The notes under the pieces are model-generated. The model was given only the letters and a program-made list of their open reading frames with translations. It was not told the origin of the DNA and ran no database searches. A program made the position numbers and the translations under genes. A DNA stretch of 64,000 bases from an uncultured Colwellia sp. GTDB taxonomy: Bacteria > Pseudomonadota > Gammaproteobacteria > Enterobacterales > Alteromonadaceae. The stretch is from positions 1 through 64,000 of the forward strand of contig CAJWBY010000003.1 in the NCBI GenBank assembly GCA_913020705.1, given 5' to 3'. Position 1 is the first letter of the stretch; the number at the start of each line of letters is the position of its first letter. Shown one piece after another: positions 56,570-64,000 of the stretch.

Positions 56570-57283
56570 ATGAAAAAAATAATATGTCTACTTTTGCCTT
56601 TAATTATGTTGTCACATTTGAGCTTCGCACAGTCATCAAAAAACAATCAAATGAAAGCATATTTTTATGCTGCTCAGCGAGCCTATGAAAACCAACAGTA
56701 TGATGATGCATTAACCGCTATTGATAAAGTTGAATCGTTGCTAGGAAACACTAATGCACAGTTGTCCGCGTTAAAAGTTAAAACCTATTTTAAAAAAAAT
56801 CAGTTTATTAAAGCAAAAGCCGAAATGGATGTGTTCTTTGGTTTTACGACTACAGAAGTATTAACTCGTGAAGTGTCTTCTTATTTAATTCAAATTGATA
56901 AAGGGATTAAAGAAGAAAAAGTTCAATTAGAAAAAGAAAATAATCGCTTAGCCGGACATCAAAATGACAAACCTGACATTAGATCAAGTATAGAAAAATC
57001 AACTGCTGCTTTAAATGTTCAGCCGATAATTCGAATTGATCCAAAATATCCAAGACAAGCCGCAGTTGATGGTATAGAAGGTTGGGTTAAACTCTCATTT
57101 TCTATCAATGAACTTGGTGGAGTTGCAGACGTTAAAATAGTTGAAGCAATGCCTAGACGTATTTTTGATAAAGAATCCATGCGAGCGCTAAAAAAGTGGA
57201 AATATAGGCCTAAAATAGTCGGAGGTAAAGCACAAAAGCAACAAGGTTTAACCGTAACGTTAACATTTTCAATGCAAAAATAG
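56570..57283 (+). CDS. Periplasmic protein with helical repeats and a TonB-C-like domain
   Basis: About 237 residues from ATG 56570 (the frame opens at a TTG two codons earlier). A signal peptide ends near SFA (19-21). Residues 25-115 are helical, TPR-like (YAAQRAYENQQYDDALTAI), then a charged helix of coiled-coil type, and the last 85 are a TonB C-terminal fold (IDPKYPRQAAVDGIEGWVKL, FSINELGGVADVKIVEAMP, SMRALKKWKYRPK). There is no membrane anchor, so it is not a normal energy-transducing TonB. The domain is like that on the protease at 42030-43361. Role unknown. Confidence 0.78.
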   Translation: MKKIICLLLPLIMLSHLSFAQSSKNNQMKAYFYAAQRAYENQQYDDALTAIDKVESLLGNTNAQLSALKVKTYFKKNQFIKAKAEMDVFFGFTTTEVLTREVSSYLIQIDKGIKEEKVQLEKENNRLAGHQNDKPDIRSSIEKSTAALNVQPIIRIDPKYPRQAAVDGIEGWVKLSFSINELGGVADVKIVEAMPRRIFDKESMRALKKWKYRPKIVGGKAQKQQGLTVTLTFSMQK

Positions 57284-57375
57284 ATAATTCAAGAATAGAG
57301 AAGATCAGTAAATTTATTGACTTATTATGATTCAATAAACGCCTAATACGTCCTTCGGATATGAAGAGAGACAAA

Positions 57376-57981
57376 ATGAATAAGTGTATTAACATGACGA
57401 AAACAATAACTACATTGGGGATTTTGTTGTTAGTTTCGTGTGCTATGCAGAATAAAGAGGTTGAAGTAGTAGATGTAGTTGAAGCAGAAAATATAGAAAA
57501 GATAAGCCTGCCGTTAGTGTGCCATACGGTACCGACTAAAAAAGAACAATTGTGTTTAGGTACAACCTATTCACCCATTGGACCGGTTGATGATATTGTT
57601 TTTTATCATAGAGACAGTAAAGGAAACTTAACCTTTATTGAATCTTACCAAGGTGATATAGCTGTACATTATTTTGATGGTTTTTCAACAAATGGGCAGT
57701 TACTTGTATTAGGCTACGCCGAAGAAGGTCACCCTAGTTTTTACTTTCATGAAACACAAAAATACTTTGCGGGTGATACAAAATCAATTGCCTTTATCTC
57801 TAAATACGAATACACACATTTAGAAAACGTTGAAGACAATGGCGATGTGATTGTTGGCTTGATGGAGGATTATGTTAAAGATAGGACTCTATGTGCAACC
57901 AAAGAAAGTTTAGGTGATGATTACAATGAAAATGTATGTGTCATTAAATATAATATTTATGAGTCGCCCAATGTTCATTGA
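57376..57981 (+). CDS. Putative lipoprotein of unknown function
   Basis: About 201 residues from ATG 57376, preceded by AAGAGAG; 57361 and 57394 are other in-frame starts. A lipobox LLVSC is visible near residue 22, so outer-membrane or inner-membrane attachment is likely. The mature part has paired cysteines (LVCHTV and QLCLGT; TLCATK and NVCVIK) and beta-rich stretches (LTFIESYQGDIAVHYFDGFS in part). No family is recognised. It follows the TonB-C-like gene by 92 bp and may belong to the same unit. Confidence 0.65.
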   Translation: MNKCINMTKTITTLGILLLVSCAMQNKEVEVVDVVEAENIEKISLPLVCHTVPTKKEQLCLGTTYSPIGPVDDIVFYHRDSKGNLTFIESYQGDIAVHYFDGFSTNGQLLVLGYAEEGHPSFYFHETQKYFAGDTKSIAFISKYEYTHLENVEDNGDVIVGLMEDYVKDRTLCATKESLGDDYNENVCVIKYNIYESPNVH

Positions 57982-58318
57982 TTTTTTATATTACAGCTTT
58001 CATATTATTTAAATAAACAAGTTAATCAATCAAAGAAAAGCATAAATATGTTTAAAAAACACTGCAATTATCTAAAGGGAAAAACAAGTGTTCAAACATA
58101 CATATACCTTGTCAAAAAAGCATGTTTAAGATCAATATAAGAAGACGTATGGCCAAAGGAGAGTAAGTTGTAATAGAGGTTTTACTGTTAAAATTTCTAA
58201 GCCTTTGCATCAGGTAACGTTTTTATCTCACAAAACCCATGTTCCTTATTTCCTGCACATTGTTTGCACCTTTACTTAATAACATGAGGTCTATGATATT
58301 AAATATTGAGATAAACAA
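57982..58318. other. Intergenic region upstream of the CotH locus
   Basis: 337 AT-rich bases between the lipoprotein and the LTD-CotH gene, both on the plus strand. No open frame with a ribosome site, no RNA gene and no strong hairpin was seen; the promoter of the CotH locus should lie here. Confidence 0.45.
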
Positions 58319-60898
58319 ATGAAACACCATACCTTCTTATCGTATTCTTTCCTATTGAGCAGCACATTATTAGTGGGCTGTGGAGGATCTGGCACGAGTG
58401 ATGTAACAGACGAATCAGAAACGCCAGAAACAACTGTACCTACCATTACATCGTCACTTGTCATCAACGAAATTGTAGCTAATGCAGCTGATGGTGGTAA
58501 CGACTGGATTGAACTGTATGCGGTAGAAGGTTCCATCGACTTATCAAGTTATAGTGTAGTCGATGATAACGAAGAACATATTGCGCAAGCTCTGCCTTCA
58601 GTAACATTGGCGGAAGGGGAATTTATTGTAATTCAAGCGATTGATGAGGAGGATACACCGCCTACCGATGGCTATTATGTTACTTTCAAATTGGGTAGCG
58701 ACGATGCAGTAAGGCTATTGAATAATGATGTTCAAGTCGATGAACTCGATTGGGAAGATGGCGATGCGCCGGAAGGTTTCAGTTATGGTTTATTTACTGA
58801 CGGCTCAGGAACTGCTCAAATGTTGTCGCCGACAGCTGGCGAGGTTAATAAGGAAATCAGTAGGGAAGACCCTGTCATTCTCGATGTAATACTTAACGAT
58901 AATGCCTCGCTGCGTATTAACGAAATAGTCGCAAATAACAGTGCGGGTGGTTACGACTGGATAGAGCTTTATGTTACGGGGTCAACGTCTGTTCAATTAG
59001 GCGATTACACAATAGCTGACGAAAATGAAGAATTGCTCGCGTTACCCGATGTAACGCTTGCTTCAGGCGAATTCTATCGAGTTTATGCAACAACAGACGA
59101 TGTTGCAGACTTAGAAACCGTTAGTTTTAAATTAGGCAATAGCGATCAAGTCAGTTTGTTCTTAGGTGACGATTTAATTGACAAGCTAAAATGGTCGAAA
59201 GGACAAGCGCTTATCGGGCAAAGTTACGGCCGTTTTCCTGATGGAAGTGATGGAACCCATACGCTTGAACCTTCGCCAATGGCAATAAATAGTGTAGCAA
59301 CTCACGGACCACTATTGATCAATGAAATCGTAGCCAGTGATATCAATGAAGGAAGCGATTGGTTTGAGTTATATAACAACAGTAGTGAAAATATTTCATT
59401 AGCAGACTATAAAGTGATTGATGAAAGTGACGATATTGAGCCAGTAACACTGCCTGATGTCGAGTTAGCACCCAATGAATATATCGTTATTTATGCAACT
59501 GACGAAGACCCAGGAGATTATTACGTTCCCATCAAACTGGGAAAAACAGATGAATTAAGCCTTATATTAAATGACGAAACCGTTAATTACATTGATTGGG
59601 ATGACAGTGATGTAACCGCAGGTTTTAGTTACGGTTTAACGGTTGATGAAGATGAAAGTGAAGTGAGTTGGGATAAAGATTTTTTAACGCCGACTAAAGG
59701 TAGTCAAAATGAAATCGCTACAGCCTTTAACCCAAATATTGTTCATGATTTGTCTATCAATATCACCACAGAAAACTGGCTAGATATTTTAGCTAATCCA
59801 CTCGATGAAGAATATCATGAAACAAGTATCACCTTTAATGGCGTAACATTAGAGAGTGTGGCAATTCGTACTAAAGGTGGTTCAAGTTTACGAAGCGTTT
59901 CACAATCAACCAGTGACAGATATAGCTTTAAAGTTGATATTAATGAATATGTTGATGGTCAAAAATTCTTTGGGCTGAAAAAATTCACCTTACAGAACTC
60001 CTTTAATGATCCTACCTATATGCGTGAGGTGATCGCCTATGACTTGCTTGACGAAATGGGCGTGGCAACACCAAAGCATGCTTATGTAAATTTGTATGTT
60101 AATGACGAACTTTTTGGCTTTTACCTTATGTTAGAGGCGATAGATGGTGAATTTCTAGAAAATAATTTTGCTAATTCAAATGGCGATCTTTATAAGCCAG
60201 ATGGTGTTGGTAGTGATCTTCAGTGGATAAGTAATAGCATTACGAGTTACAGCGATATTAATTTACAAACCAATGAAGACACCACCGATAACGGTGCATT
60301 TATTAACTTTGTTGAGCAAATGGATAATGGCTCTACAGACGTTATTGATGTAGATAGCTTACTGAGATATATGTCAGTGAGCGTAGCATTATCTAACTTA
60401 GACAGTTATCACGGCACTTTGGCACATAACTATTACATCTATGAGCAAGATGGTGTATTTGGTTTATTACCTTGGGATTTTAATGAAACCTTTGGTACCT
60501 TTGCTATGAACTGTAATGGCGTTGATGTGAGAGAGCTTTATATCGACGAGCCAACAAGTGGGGCGCTTTCAGATAGACCTATGGTGGGCAATGTATTTGC
60601 TGATGAAGATAACTTAGCCATTTATCATGAGTATTTATGGCAGTTAATCGACGGACCTTTAGCGAGTAATACTTTCAACACACGTGTTACAGAAATAGCT
60701 GATTTAATCAGAGATCATGTTGCTAACGACCCAACTGCATTTTACGGTGCTACCGCTTTTGAAACAAATCTTCACTCAGACGTAAGTAACTTCTTCGGTT
60801 TAACAGAATTCATGAACTATCGCGTGAATAATATGACCCAACAACTACAAGGTGACCTACCAAGTGCAGGAAATGGTAATGGATTTTGTAGTAACTGA
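58319..60898 (+). CDS. Lipoprotein with three lamin-tail domains and a CotH kinase-like domain
   Basis: 859 residues. A lipobox LVGC (Cys21) follows the signal. Three lamin-tail (LTD) repeats cover about 45-180, 195-325 and 330-465; each begins with INEIVA and keeps DW-ELY, FKLG or IKLG and a W-GxSYG ending. The C-terminal half (about 480-859) is a CotH domain: RTKGGSSLR, FGLKKFTLQNSFNDPTYMRE, ELFGFYLMLEAIDGEFL, HNYYIYEQDGVFGLLPWDFN with the acidic motif of the active site. CotH proteins are atypical secreted kinases (spore-coat CotH phosphorylates serines). The next genes encode a VTC-type protein, DUF4956 and a porin, so it may phosphorylate or bind envelope partners in that system. Confidence 0.88.
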   Translation: MKHHTFLSYSFLLSSTLLVGCGGSGTSDVTDESETPETTVPTITSSLVINEIVANAADGGNDWIELYAVEGSIDLSSYSVVDDNEEHIAQALPSVTLAEGEFIVIQAIDEEDTPPTDGYYVTFKLGSDDAVRLLNNDVQVDELDWEDGDAPEGFSYGLFTDGSGTAQMLSPTAGEVNKEISREDPVILDVILNDNASLRINEIVANNSAGGYDWIELYVTGSTSVQLGDYTIADENEELLALPDVTLASGEFYRVYATTDDVADLETVSFKLGNSDQVSLFLGDDLIDKLKWSKGQALIGQSYGRFPDGSDGTHTLEPSPMAINSVATHGPLLINEIVASDINEGSDWFELYNNSSENISLADYKVIDESDDIEPVTLPDVELAPNEYIVIYATDEDPGDYYVPIKLGKTDELSLILNDETVNYIDWDDSDVTAGFSYGLTVDEDESEVSWDKDFLTPTKGSQNEIATAFNPNIVHDLSINITTENWLDILANPLDEEYHETSITFNGVTLESVAIRTKGGSSLRSVSQSTSDRYSFKVDINEYVDGQKFFGLKKFTLQNSFNDPTYMREVIAYDLLDEMGVATPKHAYVNLYVNDELFGFYLMLEAIDGEFLENNFANSNGDLYKPDGVGSDLQWISNSITSYSDINLQTNEDTTDNGAFINFVEQMDNGSTDVIDVDSLLRYMSVSVALSNLDSYHGTLAHNYYIYEQDGVFGLLPWDFNETFGTFAMNCNGVDVRELYIDEPTSGALSDRPMVGNVFADEDNLAIYHEYLWQLIDGPLASNTFNTRVTEIADLIRDHVANDPTAFYGATAFETNLHSDVSNFFGLTEFMNYRVNNMTQQLQGDLPSAGNGNGFCSN

Positions 60899-60932
60899 GA
60901 GTAACGTTAGCCCTCATTAATAATATTATTGG

Positions 60933-60967
60933 CAGAACTGAGCTCATCACACTATCGCTCAATTCTG
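60933..60967. repeat. Inverted repeat between the CotH and VTC-domain genes
   Basis: CAGAACTGAGC (60933-60943) and GCTCAATTCTG (60957-60967) pair over 10 of 11 positions across 13 bases. It lies 35 bp after the CotH stop and 45 bp before the next ATG, without a T-run. It may act as an mRNA hairpin that sets relative expression of the first gene and the rest. Confidence 0.5.
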
Positions 60968-61011
60968 TCAAATTATTCTCAGTCAATAGTCATTATTTGA
61001 GTGATAAAACA

Positions 61012-61941
61012 ATGAAAAAACGACAAGCTGAATACGAAAAAATTAACGAGCTTTCTTTTGCTCACACTGCAAATGTTAGTGTATTAGCATCGATAAACGT
61101 TAATGAAAAAACAAAGCTAGCACAAGTCAGTGATTTTATAGACCAACCTATAAATGAATCACTGAATTTATTTCAAAGTCATGGTTTACATGATCTTGAT
61201 GCTGCTAATTTGATGAACAGAGTTGATAGTAAGTTTATCTTACCCATCTCATTTCTTCCTGATTTACTTGTTCAACTTAACGAACATTACAGTGTACTTG
61301 AAATCAATAATAAACGTATTTCTACCTACCATAATCAGTACTTTGACACGCCTCAGATGGCGTTATACCAAGATCACCATAATGGAAAACTAAATCGCTA
61401 CAAAGTAAGGCGCAGACGTTATGTTGATACCAATACGAGTTTTTTAGAGGTAAAACTAAAAAACAACAAAAAGCGCACCATAAAAAGTCGAATTAAACTT
61501 ACCGGTCAATCGGCTGAATACGCTCGTTGTGCAACGTTTATTGATGAACAAATGCAAATTAATGTGGGTAATATGAACCTTACTCATTTAGACATTAGCC
61601 AGCAAGGTGGTTACAAAAGAATTGCACTCGCAAATGAAGCACAAGCCGAGCGATTAACATTAGACTTTGACCTTTGGTACCAAGACCGAAGAGGGAATAA
61701 TAAGGTAAAACTACCTGGCTTTTTTATTGCTGAACTTAAGCAGAATAAAAAGTCAAAACGTTCGCCTTTTTATCAACTCATGTCTGCTAATCATATTTTC
61801 CCAACTTCTTTTAGTAAATACTGTATTGGCTGTGCATTACTTTATAAATCGTCAATAAAGTCAAACCGTTTTAAATCTATTTTGTCTCGTATAGAGAAGT
61901 TTAATCAAATCAAACCCTCCACCTTTTTAAAGAGTAATTAA
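61012..61941 (+). CDS. VTC-domain (polyphosphate-polymerase-type) protein
   Basis: 309 residues from ATG 61012 (a TTG at 60997 is in frame). The VTC tunnel-fold signatures are seen: LMNRVDSKFILP, STYHNQYFDTPQMALYQDHH, KVRRRRYVDT, FLEVKLKNNKKRTIKSRI, RLTLDFDLWYQD and FIAELKQNKKSKRSPF. The many Arg and Lys on alternating strands are those that hold phosphate chains and nucleotide in yeast Vtc4, which makes polyphosphate from ATP. No signal or helix is visible, so it is cytoplasmic, perhaps working with the DUF4956 membrane protein. Activity is inferred from the fold. Confidence 0.85.
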   Translation: MKKRQAEYEKINELSFAHTANVSVLASINVNEKTKLAQVSDFIDQPINESLNLFQSHGLHDLDAANLMNRVDSKFILPISFLPDLLVQLNEHYSVLEINNKRISTYHNQYFDTPQMALYQDHHNGKLNRYKVRRRRYVDTNTSFLEVKLKNNKKRTIKSRIKLTGQSAEYARCATFIDEQMQINVGNMNLTHLDISQQGGYKRIALANEAQAERLTLDFDLWYQDRRGNNKVKLPGFFIAELKQNKKSKRSPFYQLMSANHIFPTSFSKYCIGCALLYKSSIKSNRFKSILSRIEKFNQIKPSTFLKSN

Positions 61942-61942
61942 C

Positions 61943-62569
61943 ATGACTGAATTAGATCTCGTTTTCGCTTCACGCTTTTTAGTAAACCTATTGTCTTTAG
62001 TATTATTGTGTTACGCCTGTTATTACCGAGTAAGCAAAAACTCAACGGTAGCCAGCTCCTTTATATTATTTGGTGTGGGTATTTTTATTATCACCTACTT
62101 ACTGCATGGCATAGATATGTCGATGGAGTTCTCATTCGGTTTGTTTGCAGTATTTACTATGCTCAGATACCGAACAGAGTCTATTTCCATCAAAGAAATG
62201 ACCTATCTATTTTTGGTCACCGCGATTGCCTTATTAACATCAGTAGGGCAAATGAACTTAATTGATTTGATGATCCTTAACAGTGTTATTTGTTTACTCG
62301 CCTTTGTGATGGATCTAGGCATTATTGGTAATAATTATCTCACCCAGAGTATTTGTTACGAACGTATTGAAAATATTAAGCCAGAAAATAGAAGTAAATT
62401 AATTGACGATTTAAGAGAACGCACAGGTTTAAAAGTAGAAATGGTTGAGGTTGAGCATATCGACTTTCTTCGTGACACTGCGCAACTTAAAATTAGCTAC
62501 CTTCCCCAAGTTAATTGTATGGAACAATATCCAAGTGAAAATGTTAGTTCGGTTAAGGGAATATCATGA
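61943..62569 (+). CDS. DUF4956 inner-membrane protein
   Basis: 208 residues. Four to five membrane helices fill about 8-125 (FLVNLLSLVLLCYACYYRV, SSFILFGVGIFIITYLLHG, FGLFAVFTMLRYRTESISIKEMTYL in part), followed by a cytoplasmic ferredoxin-like tail (INPENRSKLIDDLRERTGLKV-like, EMVEVEHIDFLRDTAQLKISY). The RYRTESIxxKEMTYLF stretch is the DUF4956 signature. It starts 1 bp after the VTC gene stop and overlaps the porin start by 4 bases. DUF4956 is repeatedly a neighbour of VTC and CotH genes; its role is unknown, and a membrane channel or anchor for the VTC protein is one idea. Confidence 0.86.
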   Translation: MTELDLVFASRFLVNLLSLVLLCYACYYRVSKNSTVASSFILFGVGIFIITYLLHGIDMSMEFSFGLFAVFTMLRYRTESISIKEMTYLFLVTAIALLTSVGQMNLIDLMILNSVICLLAFVMDLGIIGNNYLTQSICYERIENIKPENRSKLIDDLRERTGLKVEMVEVEHIDFLRDTAQLKISYLPQVNCMEQYPSENVSSVKGIS

Positions 62570-63645
62570 TGAATCATCTTATATCTAAATCAGGTTTGAT
62601 TATTTTTACAATATTTTGCTCTTTATTAAGTACTCATGCATTGTCTGACAAAATAAAAGTAAGCGGCGATTTGATGTTGGACCATGACATTTTCGACTCA
62701 GGGTTTTTAGAAGAAGGTAACAGCTCAGAAAAAAAGTCAGAAATAAGACGTGCGGGCTTAAGTTTCAAAACTGAATTTATGGATGATTGGCAAGCAAAAT
62801 TAAAAATAGATTTTTCTGGTGATAATATCGAGCTTAAAGATGCCTATATGAAGTACAAAGGCTTAAGTTGGGCTGATATCGTTATTGGTAAACAAAAAGA
62901 AGGGTTTGGTTTAGAAAAGCTATCATCTTCAAGAAACGCAATCATGATAGAGCGAAGTTTAGTTACATCAGCATTGGCGCCAGGAAGATCATTTGGCATT
63001 AATTTATCTGGAGGTGAAACCAAATTCAATTGGCAATTGGGCTACTTTCAACCAGAAGAAGATAGTTCTACCGCAATCACAGGTCGGTTTGCATGGCTAC
63101 CTTGGCGAGAAAAAGATGAACTCGTTCATATTGGCTTAGCTTTTAGTGAACGTGACCTTGATGGTAATGAGTTTAGAATTAATGAAAAAATGGAAGTTCA
63201 CACCGCTGACTCATTCATTGAAGGAAATACAATTTTCGCAAACAAGGAGTCTCTACAAGGTGTTGAATTTCTTTGGCAAAAATCAGGATTTACTGCCTTG
63301 TCTGAATGGCAACAGGCAACAGTAACCGATACTGATAATGTTGAATATGATTATAAAGGTGGTTATATACAAGTCAGTTACCAATTGTCAGGTGGTAACA
63401 GAAAGTATAAAAATGGCGAACTTGGTAAAGTCATACATTCAGGTTGGGAATTAACAAGTCGATATAGTTATTTTGAATTAGTTGAAGAAGGGCATGAAGT
63501 CGAAACATATGCGATAGGCGTTAATTATACCGTAAATGATCGATTAAAATTCATGGTAGATTATATTAAAGCAGAACAATTTGAAGAGAGTATTAAATTC
63601 AGTGCCGATAATGCGATATCATTTAGGGCCCAATATACTTTTTGA
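62566..63645 (+). CDS. Phosphate-selective-type porin (OprO/OprP family)
   Basis: 359 residues. A signal peptide ends near HALS (25-28). The barrel shows OprO/P features: IKVSGDLMLDHDIF, SEIRRAGLSFKTEFMDDWQAKLKIDF (in part), DAYMKYKGLSWADIVIGKQKEGFGLE, SSRNAIMIERSLVTSALAPGRSFG (in part), and a C-terminal RAQYTF with the terminal aromatic. Family members pass phosphate or polyphosphate across the outer membrane. AAGGGA precedes the overlapping ATG codons at 62566 and 62569. Coupling to DUF4956, and so to VTC, ties an outer-membrane phosphate route to the system. Confidence 0.85.
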   Translation: MMNHLISKSGLIIFTIFCSLLSTHALSDKIKVSGDLMLDHDIFDSGFLEEGNSSEKKSEIRRAGLSFKTEFMDDWQAKLKIDFSGDNIELKDAYMKYKGLSWADIVIGKQKEGFGLEKLSSSRNAIMIERSLVTSALAPGRSFGINLSGGETKFNWQLGYFQPEEDSSTAITGRFAWLPWREKDELVHIGLAFSERDLDGNEFRINEKMEVHTADSFIEGNTIFANKESLQGVEFLWQKSGFTALSEWQQATVTDTDNVEYDYKGGYIQVSYQLSGGNRKYKNGELGKVIHSGWELTSRYSYFELVEEGHEVETYAIGVNYTVNDRLKFMVDYIKAEQFEESIKFSADNAISFRAQYTF

Positions 63646-63862
63646 TTAAGTGGATATTGATATAGAAAAATATATTGGTTGAGTTGGTTTTGACTTTGCC
63701 AATATCTAAATCAATAAAGGCTAATACGGCTTAATAATCGCTGTCGTTAGCAGTAAATAATAACAGGAAATCAACAGTTACCTTCGGCTTACTATGCCTA
63801 TAGCTTAGAGAAATGGATATTTTTCTCCATTATATATTGCTCATTATATTAAAAGAGAAGTG

Positions 63863-64000
63863 TTATTGCTCAAGTTGCTTAATCATATTTTTGACACTTA
63901 ACTCAGGAGGGGCACTATACTTTGAATGTAAAAATTCAGCAAAATCGATTTTATTCCATGCCTTATCATTCATAAAATCAAGGTATTCGCTGACATTTTC
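63863..64000 (-). CDS. C-terminal end of an unidentified protein (partial)
   Basis: The minus strand is open from the window edge to TAA at 63863-63865, giving 45 residues (ENVSEYLDFMNDKAWNKIDF at first, ending KNMIKQLEQ). The helical, charged composition looks like a real C-terminus, and it converges with the porin gene across 217 bp. The start and the rest are outside the window. No family can be named. Confidence 0.5.
   Translation of the reverse strand, partial: ENVSEYLDFMNDKAWNKIDFAEFLHSKYSAPPELSVKNMIKQLEQ

Noticed and set aside
63808..63832. GAGAAA...TTTCTC and AATGGA...TCCATT as a terminator between the porin and the last partial gene
   Set aside because: The two possible stems exclude each other, are only 6 bp and AT-rich, and no T-run follows.
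1..64000. Prophage, transposon, integron, CRISPR, rRNA or tRNA
   Set aside because: No transposase, integrase, phage structural gene, regular repeat array or tRNA/rRNA-like segment was recognised on either strand. A covariance-model scan would be needed to exclude small RNAs.

Overview
The window reads as chromosome of an AT-rich marine gammaproteobacterium of the Alteromonadales, most like Colwelliaceae (Colwellia/Thalassotalea). This rests on gene content: a Caulobacter/Xanthomonas-type TonB receptor with tryptophan-halogenase-like flavoproteins, GPH sugar symporters, many GGDEF, chemotaxis and hybrid-kinase sensors, and a bufferin operon. No rRNA, tRNA, transposase, integrase or CRISPR array was seen.

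Region 1 (1-19180) is a sugar-use island. It holds the end of an amidohydrolase gene, a membrane-anchored AraC regulator and a LacI regulator, then a GPH symporter with a GH1 beta-glucosidase. Next come three PF04820 halogenase-like genes (one broken by an in-frame TGA), a large TonB-dependent receptor, and a divergent operon of GPH symporter, GH94 phosphorylase, gluconokinase and a secreted CBM9-like protein. Six near-identical palindromes around AAGCGCTT lie in pairs in the two divergent promoter regions; they look like the operators of the local LacI protein. GH94 followed directly by gluconokinase suggests phosphorolysis of an aldobionic acid such as cellobionate to glucose-1-phosphate and gluconate. 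GH1 and the first symporter would handle neutral beta-glucosides.

Region 2 (19596-25864) is an eight-gene operon for a bufferin-type copper RiPP: YHS protein, thioredoxin, DUF2282 precursor, DUF692 maturase, DUF2063 partner, DoxX, a DsbA-like protein and a hydrolase-OsmC fusion. A divergent AraC regulator faces it. Region 3 (25959-31181) is a mixed set: GrpB-like, a small membrane protein, a Tat-exported alpha/beta hydrolase lacking its nucleophile, GNAT, an OPA-type MFS and a GH16 lipoprotein. Region 4 (31297-36708) is a complete urease operon ureDABCEFG followed by a small His-rich membrane protein.

Region 5 (37272-57981) is rich in sensors and transport: a Kef-type antiporter, two hybrid histidine kinases, a secreted trypsin-like protease fused to a TonB-C-like domain beside a ToxR-like regulator, substrate-binding proteins, diguanylate cyclases and a chemoreceptor. 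Three genes here are interrupted (Tsx-like porin by TGA; chemoreceptor and haem-c/GGDEF protein by single-base frameshifts). Region 6 (58319-63645) is a four-gene locus of LTD-CotH lipoprotein, VTC-domain protein, DUF4956 membrane protein and phosphate-selective-type porin. It is the best candidate here for an undescribed system. A partial minus-strand gene ends the window.
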